From NCBI GenBank assembly GCA_025642065.1, contig JAODUP010000445.1:1-64000 (forward strand): a DNA stretch of 64,000 nucleotides, in the 5' to 3' direction. Source of the DNA: Paralvinella palmiformis (taxonomy: Eukaryota; Annelida; Polychaeta; Terebellida; Alvinellidae). Below, piece after piece: positions 1 to 10,678 of the stretch. Under the pieces are notes generated by a model. The model saw nothing but the letters and a program-made list of their open reading frames with translations, was not told the DNA's origin and did no database searches. Within the stretch, counting starts at the first letter, position 1. Each line of letters begins with the position of its first letter. The translations under genes were made by a program, and so were the position numbers.

Positions 1-190
1 GTGCAGAAAGGGTTATGCCAAATAGAAAAAGAAACCCTTGGAATTGCTTTAAAAAATTTATCAGTATTGCAAGACGTAACTTATCAGACTGTCTACCCAG
101 GATCCAAAGCGTATTACTAAAACTTCAGCCATACACATTTGAACTGATCTTCACGCCTGGCAAGCATTTAGTATGGTGTGATGTTTGTAG
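1..190 (+). mobile_element. Ty3/gypsy RNase H fragment
   Basis: Translation from base 1 gives a Q-I-E-K-E-T-L-G-I-A-L stretch typical of the Ty3/gypsy RNase H domain. After a frame change it continues with LPRIQSVLLKLQPYTFELIF and a TPGKHLVWCDV stretch, which is the usual end of RNase H before the integrase linker. The frame is broken between the two parts and nothing recognisable follows, so this is a dead fragment that may start before the window. It lies on the strand opposite the larger gypsy copy at 730-3640 and is a separate insertion. Confidence 0.75.
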
Positions 191-729
191 ATTGTCATCA
201 AGTATATTATTAATAAATCACAGATACAATCTTGACCATCTGGTTTATTCTCTAAACTGTTTCCGGTCCGTTACAATTCTAAATACCAACATTAAGTCCT
301 CGATATAATTAATTGTGGACTGTTATGGATTGACAACATTACACCCCCCCCCCTACCTTTATTGAAAATGTATCATTTCATATATGTTTCACTCAAGTTA
401 AACAAGTATTTGTAATAGGTAAATTTCGAACAATCTTAAATTCAAATTTTGAATATCCGACGATAACACTGAATTTTACACCTAGATAATGATTTATCTC
501 AAGTCAATTGATAAGCTACATTATTATGTATATATAAAACAAATTATAAAATCTTACAGAACAATGTACTTCATTTTACATCATAATTACATTCACTCCA
601 TTCAGCTTAATTTTTACACATATAGTTGTATAAAACTATAATATATATATATATATATCACTCAGAAATAAAGTCTATATCTTGCTAGCATTCTGGTGCG
701 TCGCTTTGGACGACCTGCTGAGACATCTG
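191..729. other. AT-rich spacer, no gene seen
   Basis: There is no supported coding sequence. The stretch holds a run of C near 343-351 and a short (AT)n tract near 642-658. It separates two gypsy fragments of opposite orientation. Confidence 0.6.
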
Positions 730-1069
730 TCACATTTGAATTATGACTACTGTCTTGTAATGTGATGAATTTCTTGTTTTGCTGCCAAGAACAGGACTAT
801 TTGCTGTTATCATGCTCCCTTTCACTTGAACCACAGACATTGGTGCTGGATTATATGCTGGACACAATTTGTCCGTTTTCGTTTGTTTCATTAACACTGT
901 ATCCCCAACATGGAGAGGAATGTTCGGTCGTACACAATTTCTGGCATCTGCATACTGTTTTTGTTGCTGTTTCTGCATCTCGAGTTCGCAGTTCTTTATC
1001 TTCAACTCGAATGAATAGTTCGGGTAATAGCACTTTTATGTTCGAATCAAACAAGAGTTCTGCAGGTGG

Positions 1070-1936
1070 TCAACCTGTTTTCACATGTGGCGGTGCGCGG
1101 TAATTTCGTAAGAATTTGTACATTTCCTGTCTCCACGACTTCCCTTCCACAGTAGCACTTTTAATTGCCTTGTTCAAAGGTTTCATAAAGTTTTCTGCTT
1201 GCGGGTTAGATCTTGGCCACAGTGGCGTAATCCAACGATGACGTATACCACAATATTGCATGAATTTACGGAATTCAAATCCTTGAAATGGCGGTCCGTT
1301 GTCAGTTTTTAATGTTTCTGGCATTCCGTGTGTTGCAAATATTTTGTCAAATACTGGGATTACACTTCTGGCTGATGTGGATCTCACCAGCTCCACCACA
1401 GGAAATCGTGAATATTCGTCAAGAACTACTAGACAATAATCTCCGCTAGGATATGGCCCACAAAAATCAGCACACAGAGACTGCCAAGCTTTATCAGGTA
1501 GCTGTGACATTTGTAACGGTTGTAGACGTTCATCTTTAGTGACGACAGCACATGTAGCACAGTTTTTCACTATGTCTTCGGTGAGCTTATCCATGTAGGG
1601 AAACCACACCTTAGCTCTCAACAGGGACTTCGTTTTTACCAATCCCTGATGACCTTCATGAGCTATTTGTACAACTTTACGCCTCATCGTCACAGGAATA
1701 ACAATCCGGTGTCCTCGTAACAGAATTCCGTTCTCTGTAACACTAAGTTCACTGGACAATTTTCCGTATATTGACATTTCTTCACAGTTTTTAAATTCAT
1801 GCCATAGCCCAGTTTGTTGACATTTGATCACATTTTGCAGCATGGGGTCCTGTTGTGTCGCTTGAATTACTTCTATATGCGACAGTGCTTTGGGACACGC
1901 TGTTTCACACAAGTAGTTGATACATTCTTCTTTCAC
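1070..1936 (-). pseudogene. Gypsy integrase, open for about 288 codons
   Basis: This is the best preserved part of the copy. It has the H-H-C-C zinc-binding arm (HEGHQG ... CATC) and the complete D-D-E catalytic triad: Asp in ADFCGPYP, Asp in KTDNGPPF and Glu in NPQAENF. After the ORF ends, a different frame down to about 730 carries C-terminal sequence with a VGDTVLMKQ stretch, as in the gypsy integrase C-terminal beta-barrel. The domain has lost linkage to an open RT, so the element as a whole is dead. Confidence 0.88.
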
Positions 1937-2290
1937 CTTCCTGCCACGCTCACTTGTAGATGTGACTGGTGACGCGACATGTAATCAGCTGGATTATCAG
2001 CGCCGGGTCGGTACATTGTGTTAAATGTATATTGCTGTAGACGTAAACACCATCGTTCAATGCGAAGAGATGGTTTAGCGACATTTGATAATATGCTGAC
2101 TAATGCTTTGTGGTCTGTGACCACTGTAAACTTTATGCCGTACAGATACAGATGAAAATGTTCGACTCCCCATCGAACAGCTAGAGCTTCTCGCTCTGTT
2201 TGCGAGTAACGAGATTCTACGTCGTCCAGTGCACGTGATGCATATGCGACAATTTGAACATCTCAACGGCCATCTTTAGTGGGTTGAATC
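1933..2290 (-). pseudogene. Gypsy RNase H domain
   Basis: The minus strand encodes RYSQTEREALAVRWGVEHF followed by FTVVTDHKALVSIL and then IERWCLRLQQYTFNTMYRPG, all classic gypsy RNase H motifs including the DHKAL box. A stop near 2265 separates it from the upstream connection domain. A stop also separates it from the integrase frame that starts at 1936. Confidence 0.85.
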
Positions 2291-2668
2291 TGGGTTAAAA
2301 TAGCACCAACACCATGTGGTGATGCATCGACCGCTAACTCAGTCTCTAACTTGTGATTGAAGTACGGCCTGACAGTATCACTTGTCAAACTGTTCTTTAA
2401 CCAGGCATCTTCACACTCACTGGTCCACTCAAACAGACTTCTTACGAGTGAGCTCTCTAAGTGGTTTCACAAGAGAGGCTAGACCAGGTATGCATCTTTG
2501 TAGGTAATTCGCCATGCCTAGAATAGACTTCACCTGTTCACCTGTCGCTTGTCTGGCGGTCTCGGCGCATCACGAACAGACTTTACTTTTTTCGGATCTG
2601 GCGAAACATCATGTTCACTAAAAATGCTGCCGAAGAATTCCACAGAGGATTGGAAGAATTTGCATTTA

Positions 2669-3413
2669 TCATTTATTTCGATTGAGTGTTAAGCCCTTCT
2701 TCATGAGACGTTCCAGACATGCACGGACGTGTTTCTCATGTTCTACATCATTCCGACTGGCAATGATGATGTCGTCAGAAATGTTCTTTACTCCATCAAG
2801 CCCATGTAGCACTTGCTCGCTGATTTGTTGAAATTTTTCACTGGCGGCATTTACACCAAAATTTAAACGCTTGTAACGGTGCAGTCCTAGTGATGTATCG
2901 GCTGTCAGGATGCCGCTCCACCTGGTGGTAGCCCTGATTGAGGTCCAATTTTGTAAATACAAAACAATCATTCAGATCATGTATCAACTCATGAACAGTT
3001 GGATGTTTGACTCTTCCTATGGCTTGGTTAGCAGCCCTCAACACACAGTCTGATGTTATCAGGATCACGTGGCTTAGGTACTACCACTATATGTGACACC
3101 AAGGAGTCGGCGTATTTTGGGGATCTTCACATATGTCATCCTCATATAGCTGCTTGATTGCCGCTTCAACTTGCGGTCTTGTTGAAAAGGGAACTCGTCT
3201 GTGTTTTTGATGCACAGGTTCCACTGTATCATCAATATTCAGTTGTAGCTGGAAATCCTTCTGTTTTCCTAGCCCGTGGAATATTGAATCAAAATCATGT
3301 ACAATTTTATTTGTCACATTTGATCTTGAATCTTCTATAGCATTGATAATTGAGATTAATTTCAACCGCTTTGTAGTGTCATAAGACAATAAACAGCTTT
3401 TAGTGTCACTCAC
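2669..3413 (-). pseudogene. Gypsy reverse transcriptase, frameshifted
   Basis: Three overlapping minus-strand frames cover the RT fingers and palm. They show a VHQKHRRVPF stretch upstream, then FTKLDLNQGYHQVE (palm motif A with its catalytic Asp), then RLNFGVNAASEKFQ, then NISDDIIIA (the motif C box). The usual Y/F-x-D-D appears as I-S-D-D, a form I associate with this gypsy lineage rather than a fresh mutation. Frame changes near 2840-2970 and 3070-3090 break the domain. Confidence 0.85.
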
Positions 3414-3700
3414 AACATAGAATTCATCATCAAATTTTACTCCAGTCTTAGGCTACGTAATTGTTGCACTGAATGTTCCTTTCAAGTCTAATGCTTTTGT
3501 GGATGCGTAAGGGAATAATTTCGTGTCTGATTTTGATAACTCACAAAAAATATTTAGACTGTTCACACAGTGTTTTATGAGTTTTCACATCCACAGTGTT
3601 TACACTAGTTCCACTATATATAAATAAGCTATTGAATAAAGTTAATAGCAGGACCATTATAGTGCAGTACAAATTTTTTTTGAATTAATAATACACACCA

Positions 3701-3987
3701 ACATTTGTGTGTATAATGTGTGTGTGTGTTCGCAAAGAATTCTGACAAAGGAGACTTTAACGGCGGTGAATATTGGCTGGGACCAAGATTGGGACTATAA
3801 TGTGTGTGTGTGTGTGTTACATAAATTGAAGTCATTATACACCCGGTTGCCGGTGTTACGGGAGAGAAGTTGTCGTGTCAATATGTGTCGACAACTATTG
3901 TCCCAACCTAATACGGGCCAAATGTTGTGGCGGGCCAATATTCCTCGCCCATTAATATCCCTCGCTTGAGTGGATAGCACACCGTTG
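3701..3987 (+). repeat. Direct repeat copy 1 (about 287 bp)
   Basis: This block begins at ACATTTGTGTGTATAATG, has two short (TG)n tracts and ends at GATAGCACACCGTTG. It matches 4366-4655 almost base for base; the only differences I see are (TG)n lengths and one extra T after the second tract. It contains a small inverted repeat around GTTGTCG ... CGACAAC. I do not recognise the family. Confidence 0.9.
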
Positions 3988-4300
3988 CAATAGTATCTGA
4001 CTGGATGACCTGAGTTTTCGGGATGACTTTCTAATGGAAACCAGTTCACACAGGTATTCTGGTGCCATATCATTAATAGATTTATAAGTTATTAACAGAA
4101 TCTTAAAATGGATACGCTGTCTAACAGGTAGCCAATGTAGTTTTTGAAGAATGGGGGTAATATGATCATATTTTCTAGTATTTGTTACAATGCGAGCTGC
4201 ACTATTCTGAATTCGCTGAAGGCGATTAATGTTATAATCAGATATGCCATATAACAGATTATTCCACTGTCTATCATAACATCTACCCCAGCTAGTTGAA
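3988..4300 (-). mobile_element. LINE reverse transcriptase C-terminal fragment
   Basis: The minus strand from about 4290 to 3990 reads NLLYGISDYNINRLQRIQNS, then ARIVTNTRKYDHITPILQK, then LHWLPVRQRIHFKILLITYK, then NDMAPEYLCELV. This is the conserved region downstream of the RT palm in CR1/jockey-type LINEs (the RLQRIQNSAAR ... HWLPV signature). It stays open for about 100 codons and runs straight into repeat copy 1. The fragment sits exactly between the two direct repeats. Confidence 0.85.
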
Positions 4301-4365
4301 TGTTAATTGCAGGAATATAGTTGTCAGTCAAGTTTCTTTTTGATGTACATACATACACACACTAC

Positions 4366-4655
4366 ACATTTGTGTGTATAATGTGTGTGTGTGTGTTCGC
4401 AAAGAATTCTGACAAAGGAGACTTTAACGGCGGTGAATATTGGCTGGGACCAAGATTGGGACTATAATGTGTGTGTGTGTGTGTTTACATAAATTGAAGT
4501 CATTATACACCCGGTTGCCGGTGTTACGGGAGAGAAGTTGTCGTGTCAATATGTGTCGACAACTATTGTCCCAACCTAATACGGGCCAAATGTTGTGGCG
4601 GGCCAATATTCCTCGCCCATTAATATCCCTCGCTTGAGTGGATAGCACACCGTTG
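4366..4655 (+). repeat. Direct repeat copy 2 (about 290 bp)
   Basis: Second copy of the block at 3701-3987, in the same orientation and with nearly identical sequence. The offset between copies is about 667 bp. Both end at the same base (CACACCGTTG), after which the flanks diverge. Confidence 0.9.
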
Positions 4656-5310
4656 TCATCAATGTTGGCGATTATCATGATTAAAGCAATTAAAGTATCT
4701 CGTCAGTTCAAATGTTACTTGGCTACAATTAGTCAACCAGTGTGTCAATTGTTTTGTATAAGTTACTGAGTATATTTGTATTCACCCACGGATTTATTAA
4801 TAATATCAATGAGTGGGATAGGGTTATGGGGAATATATCAGGGCGGCGGCAACAGATTAACGGAATAAATCAATACTTATTATGTAAAATTGACTACATC
4901 TTACATTCAATTGTAGAATGGGGCCAACTAAAATAATAACTATAAAAGTATAGACATATACGATTTAATTACGTCCAGTGGAGCCGGACAGTCTCTTGTA
5001 GACTCTTTTCTACATCTGTGACCTGTATACTTATTGTATTTATAATTTACTTCTGTTCGTGAATCTTTATCTTAGTATGTCAGCATATACTATATGTATA
5101 CAGTTCAGACAAATAAAGTCAGTTAATAAGTTCCCAAAACATGCAAAAACATAATTATGGATATATTGACTAGTTTGGCAATTATAAAAATAATCGTTTA
5201 ATGTAAACCTATTTTAGAGGCATTTATGTACAAATTAGTACTTTAAAAATACACTATTGTTAAATTTCCATTCACTAACTGTACAACACGACTTTCAGAA
5301 AAGAAAACAA
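4656..5310. other. AT-rich spacer, nothing recognised
   Basis: I see no gene, RNA or clear transposon ends in this stretch. Confidence 0.5.
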
Positions 5311-5400
5311 AACACAATCATGTTGTCAAGCGCTTTAGGGTAATTTTAATCCAATTATATAGAGCGCTATATAAAATGTATTATTATTATTATTATTAAA
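5311..5400 (+). mobile_element. Retroelement 3' tail with (ATT)n
   Basis: The text GAGCGCTATATAAAATG followed by (TTA)n is the characteristic 3' end of many marine invertebrate LINE and SINE families, where the trinucleotide array replaces a poly(A) tail. No body is recognisable upstream, so this is a 5'-truncated copy. Confidence 0.5.
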
Positions 5401-5574
5401 CTAAGTTTTGTTTGTTCCGTTTCGTGTCTTAAATTACCCACCAGGTACGAAAGACAATAACATTCCACGAAAGTAAACTTACTTAAAGGGCTTTTTAATA
5501 TTAACAAGTTCGTAAAAAATATACATTTATATACATTGACATGCTATATTTACAAAATGACATTAATATCGATT

Positions 5575-6360
5575 TCAATGCGTAAACTTAGTTCTACTTT
5601 TGTGTGTTTCCCCGGGCTGAAATTCCTCGTTAGCGAAAACGGTTAATTTTGCCTCAAGTGCGCTCCACGCTAAAGCATTGGGGGGACGCATTTTGACCCG
5701 CGACAACTTTTGCCCCTCAACACCAATTCCCCAATGAAGATTTTGTCCCCTGCCCACCCAGAAAGATTCGGTCCTCAGGGAAGATTTTGGCGCTTCCGCA
5801 CCCGGCCAAGATCGCCGGCAGTCCCGCTTGGACACTGGCATTTCCTGTTTTGCTAACAACTAGCGGGAGACGGAAAAAATGAATACAACTCAGTGAAGTT
5901 TTGTGTGGCATTCAAAAGCTGCAGTGGGATAAACCAGCATCAGGTTCCATGAGAATGATTACCATCAGCTCTGTGCGGAAAATGTCGAGCACTTCCGAAG
6001 ACGATTCCAATATGTCTCTAGCACACGTGCCATTTGCTGGAAAAACTAATGTGTCCTCGTTTTGCGATGACCCGACTGGGCTTGCCGACCACCGAGTGAA
6101 ACACATTTATGTCGTTACGCATCCGGCGATGCCGGCTGAACAAGAACAAAACTTAGCGTCGTATACCCGGCTGGCGGGTAAACAGTCGCCGATACTTTGC
6201 TTCAGGCTGTCGGCTGAATATTTTTATACGGTCGTTTTCTATCGTTCGGGACCCGGCTGCCGGGTAAATAATACCGCTGCTTTGCTGCTTGCTTGCTTTG
6301 TTGTTCGGGGAGAATCCCCAGGCTGTCGCTTTTCGGCACAGCCTTTATGTTAGAGTGGTT
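5575..6360. other. GC-richer block of unknown origin
   Basis: The base composition is clearly richer in G and C than the flanks, with open frames on both strands (5901-6353 + and 5575-5859 -). Their translations match nothing I know. The word CCCGGCTG followed by CGGGTAAA occurs twice (near 6166 and 6251), and CCGGCGATGCCGG is nearby. This looks more like a decayed mobile element, perhaps LTR-derived, than a gene, but no diagnostic end or domain is visible. Confidence 0.35.
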
Positions 6361-6364
6361 GAGA

Positions 6365-6525
6365 AAACTCCTCCCCCACCACTCACAGGGGAGCAGTAAG
6401 GAAAAATGGAGCCGAAATACCCTGCCATAGTGTTTAAGGTCCTCATGGGTTTTTTTAACGTCCCCCTTTATTTTAAATAATTCAGTGGAGACGGCAGCGC
6501 TTAACCGCTAGGCCACCGGAGTTCA
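6365..6525 (-). mobile_element. SINE-like relic with tRNA A-box
   Basis: On the minus strand, GGTGGCCTAGCGGTTAAGCG (near 6500-6523) is a good tRNA-type internal promoter A box. The expected B box does not follow, so it is not a tRNA gene. The downstream sequence looks like the body of a truncated tRNA-derived SINE. Confidence 0.45.
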
Positions 6526-7351
6526 CTGTAAATAATACCGGCCTACATAAATTACTTAAGTGGGTCGAATAAATGGTGAATTCCACAAGTATACATAAAT
6601 TCATCTGTTTCTTAAAGAATATATGGTAGCATGGCGTCTTGGTTAATATCGGCATTAATATTTCATCAACTGATTAATACTCAAGCATATAGATCTATAT
6701 TATTATAAGTTGCCTCATCAACTGATTAATACTTATAAGCATATATATCTATATAATTATAATTCGCCTCAGTAATAACCAAGGCAAATAATATGATCAA
6801 TGGTGTGTGATCAACACGTCACAAATCAGCCAGACTGATTACTTAATTGGTTAATGTAGACAGCTCAATCAACGTAACTATAATCTGCACGATTTGTAAA
6901 CCAGCATAGATGAACACGAATTTTAACATTATTTAATTGTTTCTGTAGATCAATCCTCTCCGAAACAATGCCCTGGGTACTAGATTTTTATTTTGACTTT
7001 GATGTAAACATATGGTAAAATGGTTAGCATTTCTGGCTAAGCATTGCATATACGTGTATAGTCTACAGGAGCACAAACTCACAGTAAAATGTTTCCCTGG
7101 TTCTGCGTTCAAACCTAGAACGTGATCTAAACTTCACGGTGTTTTTTTCACCTACTATAAAAGTTAACTCTTACTTTTTGATATGCTATAATTTATTTAT
7201 AATATAACTTGATTTATTCAACTAGTCATTTATTACGAAGAAAGCAATTGTATTTATACCAAAACTGTAGCTTACTGTACGAAAACAATTAGTTAGACTA
7301 GCTTTACTCCTCCTCAGTCAGTGGCGCCGTGATTAAAGTGACCGGGCAATC
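6526..7351. other. Upstream region of the peroxiredoxin gene
   Basis: No coding sequence is supported. Near 6660-6770 the text CATCAACTGATTAATACT recurs about 60 bp apart, a small tandem duplication. The PRDX4-like promoter and 5' UTR should lie at the right end; no core promoter element is convincing. Confidence 0.4.
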
Positions 7352-10300
7352 ATGTTTCGTGTTGTTGTTGTGATATGTTTGGCCTTTATCCACTTAAATG
7401 TGGCTCAACAACCATGGGGAAGATGTTGTGGTGGACAAGGCCCACAAGGCTGTCCTATGATGCGTCAATGGATAAGTGACCATCCGATGTCAGAGAGTAA
7501 AACACAAAGTAAACTACATTTGTTTGATAAACGTGATACTCGTCATTCTCATGATACTGTATAATTTACTGATGCACGTAACACGTTTTAATTCTAATAC
7601 TAGTTACAACTTACAGTTACACGGTATAACAGTTTTCAGTTACATTCTTATTGAAGTTATTCGATCATTGACTATTTCATGTCAGCGTTTCTAATAGAGA
7701 TATCTGTCGGTATCACTCTAGTCTATGCAACGACCTAGAGTAGACCTAGTGTCTATTTGACATATTATATATAGACTAGAGTCGTCATATGTGCATGGTA
7801 TGAAGTAACTCACAAGACAAGTTATCACAACTTTCTCTTTTCAAATGACATATTGTCAGAAGTTCACAGTCTTTTAGTTGTTACCAGCCATCAGGTCTGG
7901 TATTCTTTCAATCATACTAACCCGGCAAGATCTGAAGATTTATTGCAAAGCTCATTTTCAAACTTTGACTGTTATATCTAGATATATAATATAATTATAT
8001 ATTCTTTTCATTGTGATCAGCGTTTTTCATGTTTATTTTGGGTAGAATACAAATAGTTGATGTGCTTAATCAATGTCTTTATGGCAGTTAAACATTTGAA
8101 TGAACAGGACACTCTTTGGCATGCAGTTGATAGTGTCCTAGTCATAGTGAACTATTCTGGATATCTTCAGAATGGGGTTCAAATCCAAGTGTTTCCTGTG
8201 TATGCAGTCCATTTCATCTGTTTCCCTGTGTAATATTTCCTTGGCTACGCATGTCAGATGTGACTAGTACAGAAGCTAAATAAAGCATGTCACACTCCCT
8301 CATGAAGGTTATCATTCTCTGACATTGTCTGATAGGAATCATCATCTGTCCTGCTCATCAATCTGTTGTCACAATGTACCGACCTGTTTTGCAAATGTGC
8401 CCATTTTAAGATGGGAAGCCTGTTTTGCAACCACTTGATCATGTACCATTTTGTAAAATACGAATTTTATTATTTTCGCTTGTGTTTGTATGCGTATTAT
8501 TGGCCTGTTTATTTGAAGTTGTTGAAATGGTCCGCTTCCCGTTTCAAAACTGCCCATCCAGTTTTCGAAACGGGAAGTGGATCCTCTGCACTTGAATATC
8601 CTAGGGGGTTGTGTCGGGTCTGGTTAAATCCCATCGCCCACCCAACAATGTATATATTCAAGAGAAGATTGAATGCTTAAAAGAGTTTTGCCACTGTGAC
8701 GTTTGTACTTCGTGCTGTTTACAGTCATGGTAATTTTTGTTGTTTCAAGATAGGTATTCTTCAGGATTGCATGCCACCCTGCCGCTGATGAGCTTTCTCA
8801 TAGTGGAGACTTAGTTGTTTCTTCATTATCCAATGTTGATGTTACCCTGCTTTGGTGATGGTGGTTGTTTCTGACCAACCATAATTCAGAGTATTGAATT
8901 CCGTTCAACTTGTCAGTGTTCTTTGCAGAGTATTGACCCCATGCATCGTGTGCATATTCCAGATTTGACACGAATATGGCTGGAGTATGCCATTTGTCTT
9001 AGTTGTAAGACAAGTGGCAATGGTGTAGGTTTGAAAGTTCCTTCTCAGAAATCTTAAGACTGAATCTATTAAGTAACAGCTGGATGTTTCCCATCGTAAT
9101 CTGTTCTACAATTGGCTATCCTGTAGGCAGCATGTTTCACTAATCATCATAAATTTTACAGTTGGCAAGCCCGCACCAGAATTTGAAGGAACTGCGGTTG
9201 TGAATGGTGAATTCAAAACTGTTAAACTGTCTGACTACAAAGGCAAATATCTTGTGTTATTCTTCTACCCACTTGATTTGTAAGTATGTCTATTTCGTGA
9301 TTTTTTCTTGGCCTAAAACATTGCTTATTTGTGATGGATTTTATTTAAAAATTTTGTTATACTAACTAAAAACATAGTATTTTAGTGATGTTATAGTTGA
9401 GTTAATTTGTAAACTGGCCTGATTATTAGTTTCATGTGGTTGATATATTTAGTCACATAGTAATGTTTGTAGAAAGAACTTGTACTTGGTATCCAGTCTT
9501 TGAGTTTCTGTTTTGGCTTTATCTTGCTAATTTCTTCACAGATTGCACATTCTATGCATTGCTTTATATTAAAATTATACTAAACTGTTTTTTCAGTACT
9601 TTCGTCTGTCCAACTGAAATTACAGCTTTCAGTGACAGGGCTGAGGAATTCAAGAAGATCAACACTGAAATATTGGCAGCTTCAGTTGATTCACAGTTTT
9701 CACACCTAGCATGGTATATTCAATAAATAACTAGATCTATATATGATAATGATAGGTAGCAATGATCTTAGATAGTTAAAATATCACAGCTATTTTGTCA
9801 TTTTCCACTATTCCATCCAGTCATTTAATATTATTGTTCCAGTCATTCTGTTGGCTTTCTTACCCTTTATATATTTCTTTTTAAAATCATTTTTAACATG
9901 TCCCAAGACCACAGCTAAGGTATCACTATGACTGTGTTATATAAAGTTTGAAATCAAGTATGGTTTGACTGAAGAAATGTATATGTTTAAATTGGATTCT
10001 AGTTAGTTTGGAAAGATATTAAACGAGCCATTATTAAGCACCATTTCCAGATCTGAATCAAACATAAATATATTTTAGGATAAACACCCCTCGCTCAAAA
10101 GGTGGCCTTGGATCTCTGGATATTCCATTACTGTCTGACCTGACCCATGAGATATCCAAGGACTATGGTGTTTTCCTGTCTGATGCGGGACATACTCTCA
10201 GGTATTGAATGCTTTTTATTGGTTGGTTAGAGTAATTTGTCAGAGTTTACATTTCTTACAATCACTTTTACGTAGATGATGAATGATATATTCCAATTAT

Positions 10301-10678
10301 GCTTCTATTACAGAGGCTTATTCATCATTGATAACAAAGGGATCCTGCGGCAGATCACCATTAATGATCTGCCAGTTGGTAGATCTGTAGATGAGATTCT
10401 TCGTTTAGTTCAGGCGTTACAGTATAGTGATAAACATGGAGAAGTTTGTCCTGCTAACTGGCAGCCAGGAAGTGATACAGTATGTTATGTTTAACTTGAT
10501 ACCGATGATTTAGTCGCGGCATTCTGTGCTGATTTAAGCTCTAAAGAGAATCAAGTGTCATAACAATGGTGTGTAATAAAAGCACATCAGTCATGATTTA
10601 ATTGTTATTGATTATTTCTTTCAGATTATTCCAAATCCACAGGAGAAGCTGAAGTACTTCCAAAAGATCAACCCATAA
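7352..10678 (+). CDS. PRDX4: Peroxiredoxin-4-like secreted/ER 2-Cys peroxiredoxin
   Basis: Six exons joined in frame: 7352-7496, 9162-9279, 9597-9713, 10079-10201, 10314-10479, 10625-10678, giving 240 residues. Residues 1-18 form a clear signal peptide, and the short extension after it holds Cys25, Cys26 and Cys34. The typical 2-Cys core follows: peroxidatic Cys92 in [21 protein letters not shown] at 135-138, resolving Cys213 in GEVCPANW, and the C-terminal YF at 234-235. GGLG plus YF marks the eukaryotic type that is easily over-oxidised. PRDX4 reduces hydrogen peroxide in the ER lumen and feeds oxidising equivalents to protein disulfide isomerases. The core is nearly identical to animal PRDX4; the signal peptide separates it from PRDX1/2. 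The N-terminal extension is shorter and more Cys-rich than in vertebrates. The gene converges on NSUN4. Confidence 0.95.
8532..8580. repeat. Short near-perfect hairpin in PRDX4 intron 1
   Basis: CCGCTTCCCGTTTCAAAACTG (8532-8552) pairs with 8559-8580, leaving a 6-base loop CCCATC. Only one internal bulge or mismatch is needed. It is more GC-rich than the surrounding intron. Confidence 0.8.

Larger units (their letters stand above)
730..3640 (-). mobile_element. Degenerate Ty3/gypsy retrotransposon pol
   Basis: Reading the minus strand from about 3640 to 730, the order is a pre-RT linker, reverse transcriptase, RNase H and integrase, which is the Ty3/gypsy order. The parts sit in different frames, with stop codons in between, for example in the linker near 3450. 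I did not find flanking long terminal repeats, gag or a protease active site, so the copy is truncated at the 5' side and inactive. The family resembles the K02A2.6-like gypsy elements common in marine invertebrates; this is judged from motifs only. Confidence 0.9.

Noticed and set aside
3701..4655. Reading the two 290-bp repeats as LTRs of a small retrotransposon
   Set aside because: The termini lack TG...CA, no primer-binding site follows the left copy, and the enclosed coding remnant is LINE RT. Kept only as direct repeats.
5901..6353. 150-codon plus-strand open frame as a gene
   Set aside because: No recognisable domain, no splice or promoter context, and antisense frames of similar length in a GC-richer block. 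Length alone is not evidence.
6500..6523. tRNA gene on the minus strand
   Set aside because: Only the A box is present; no B box or acceptor stem.
7476..7694. Open frame overlapping the first PRDX4 exon
   Set aside because: It is out of frame with the signal-peptide exon and runs into intron 1; the PRDX4 donor at 7497 explains the region.
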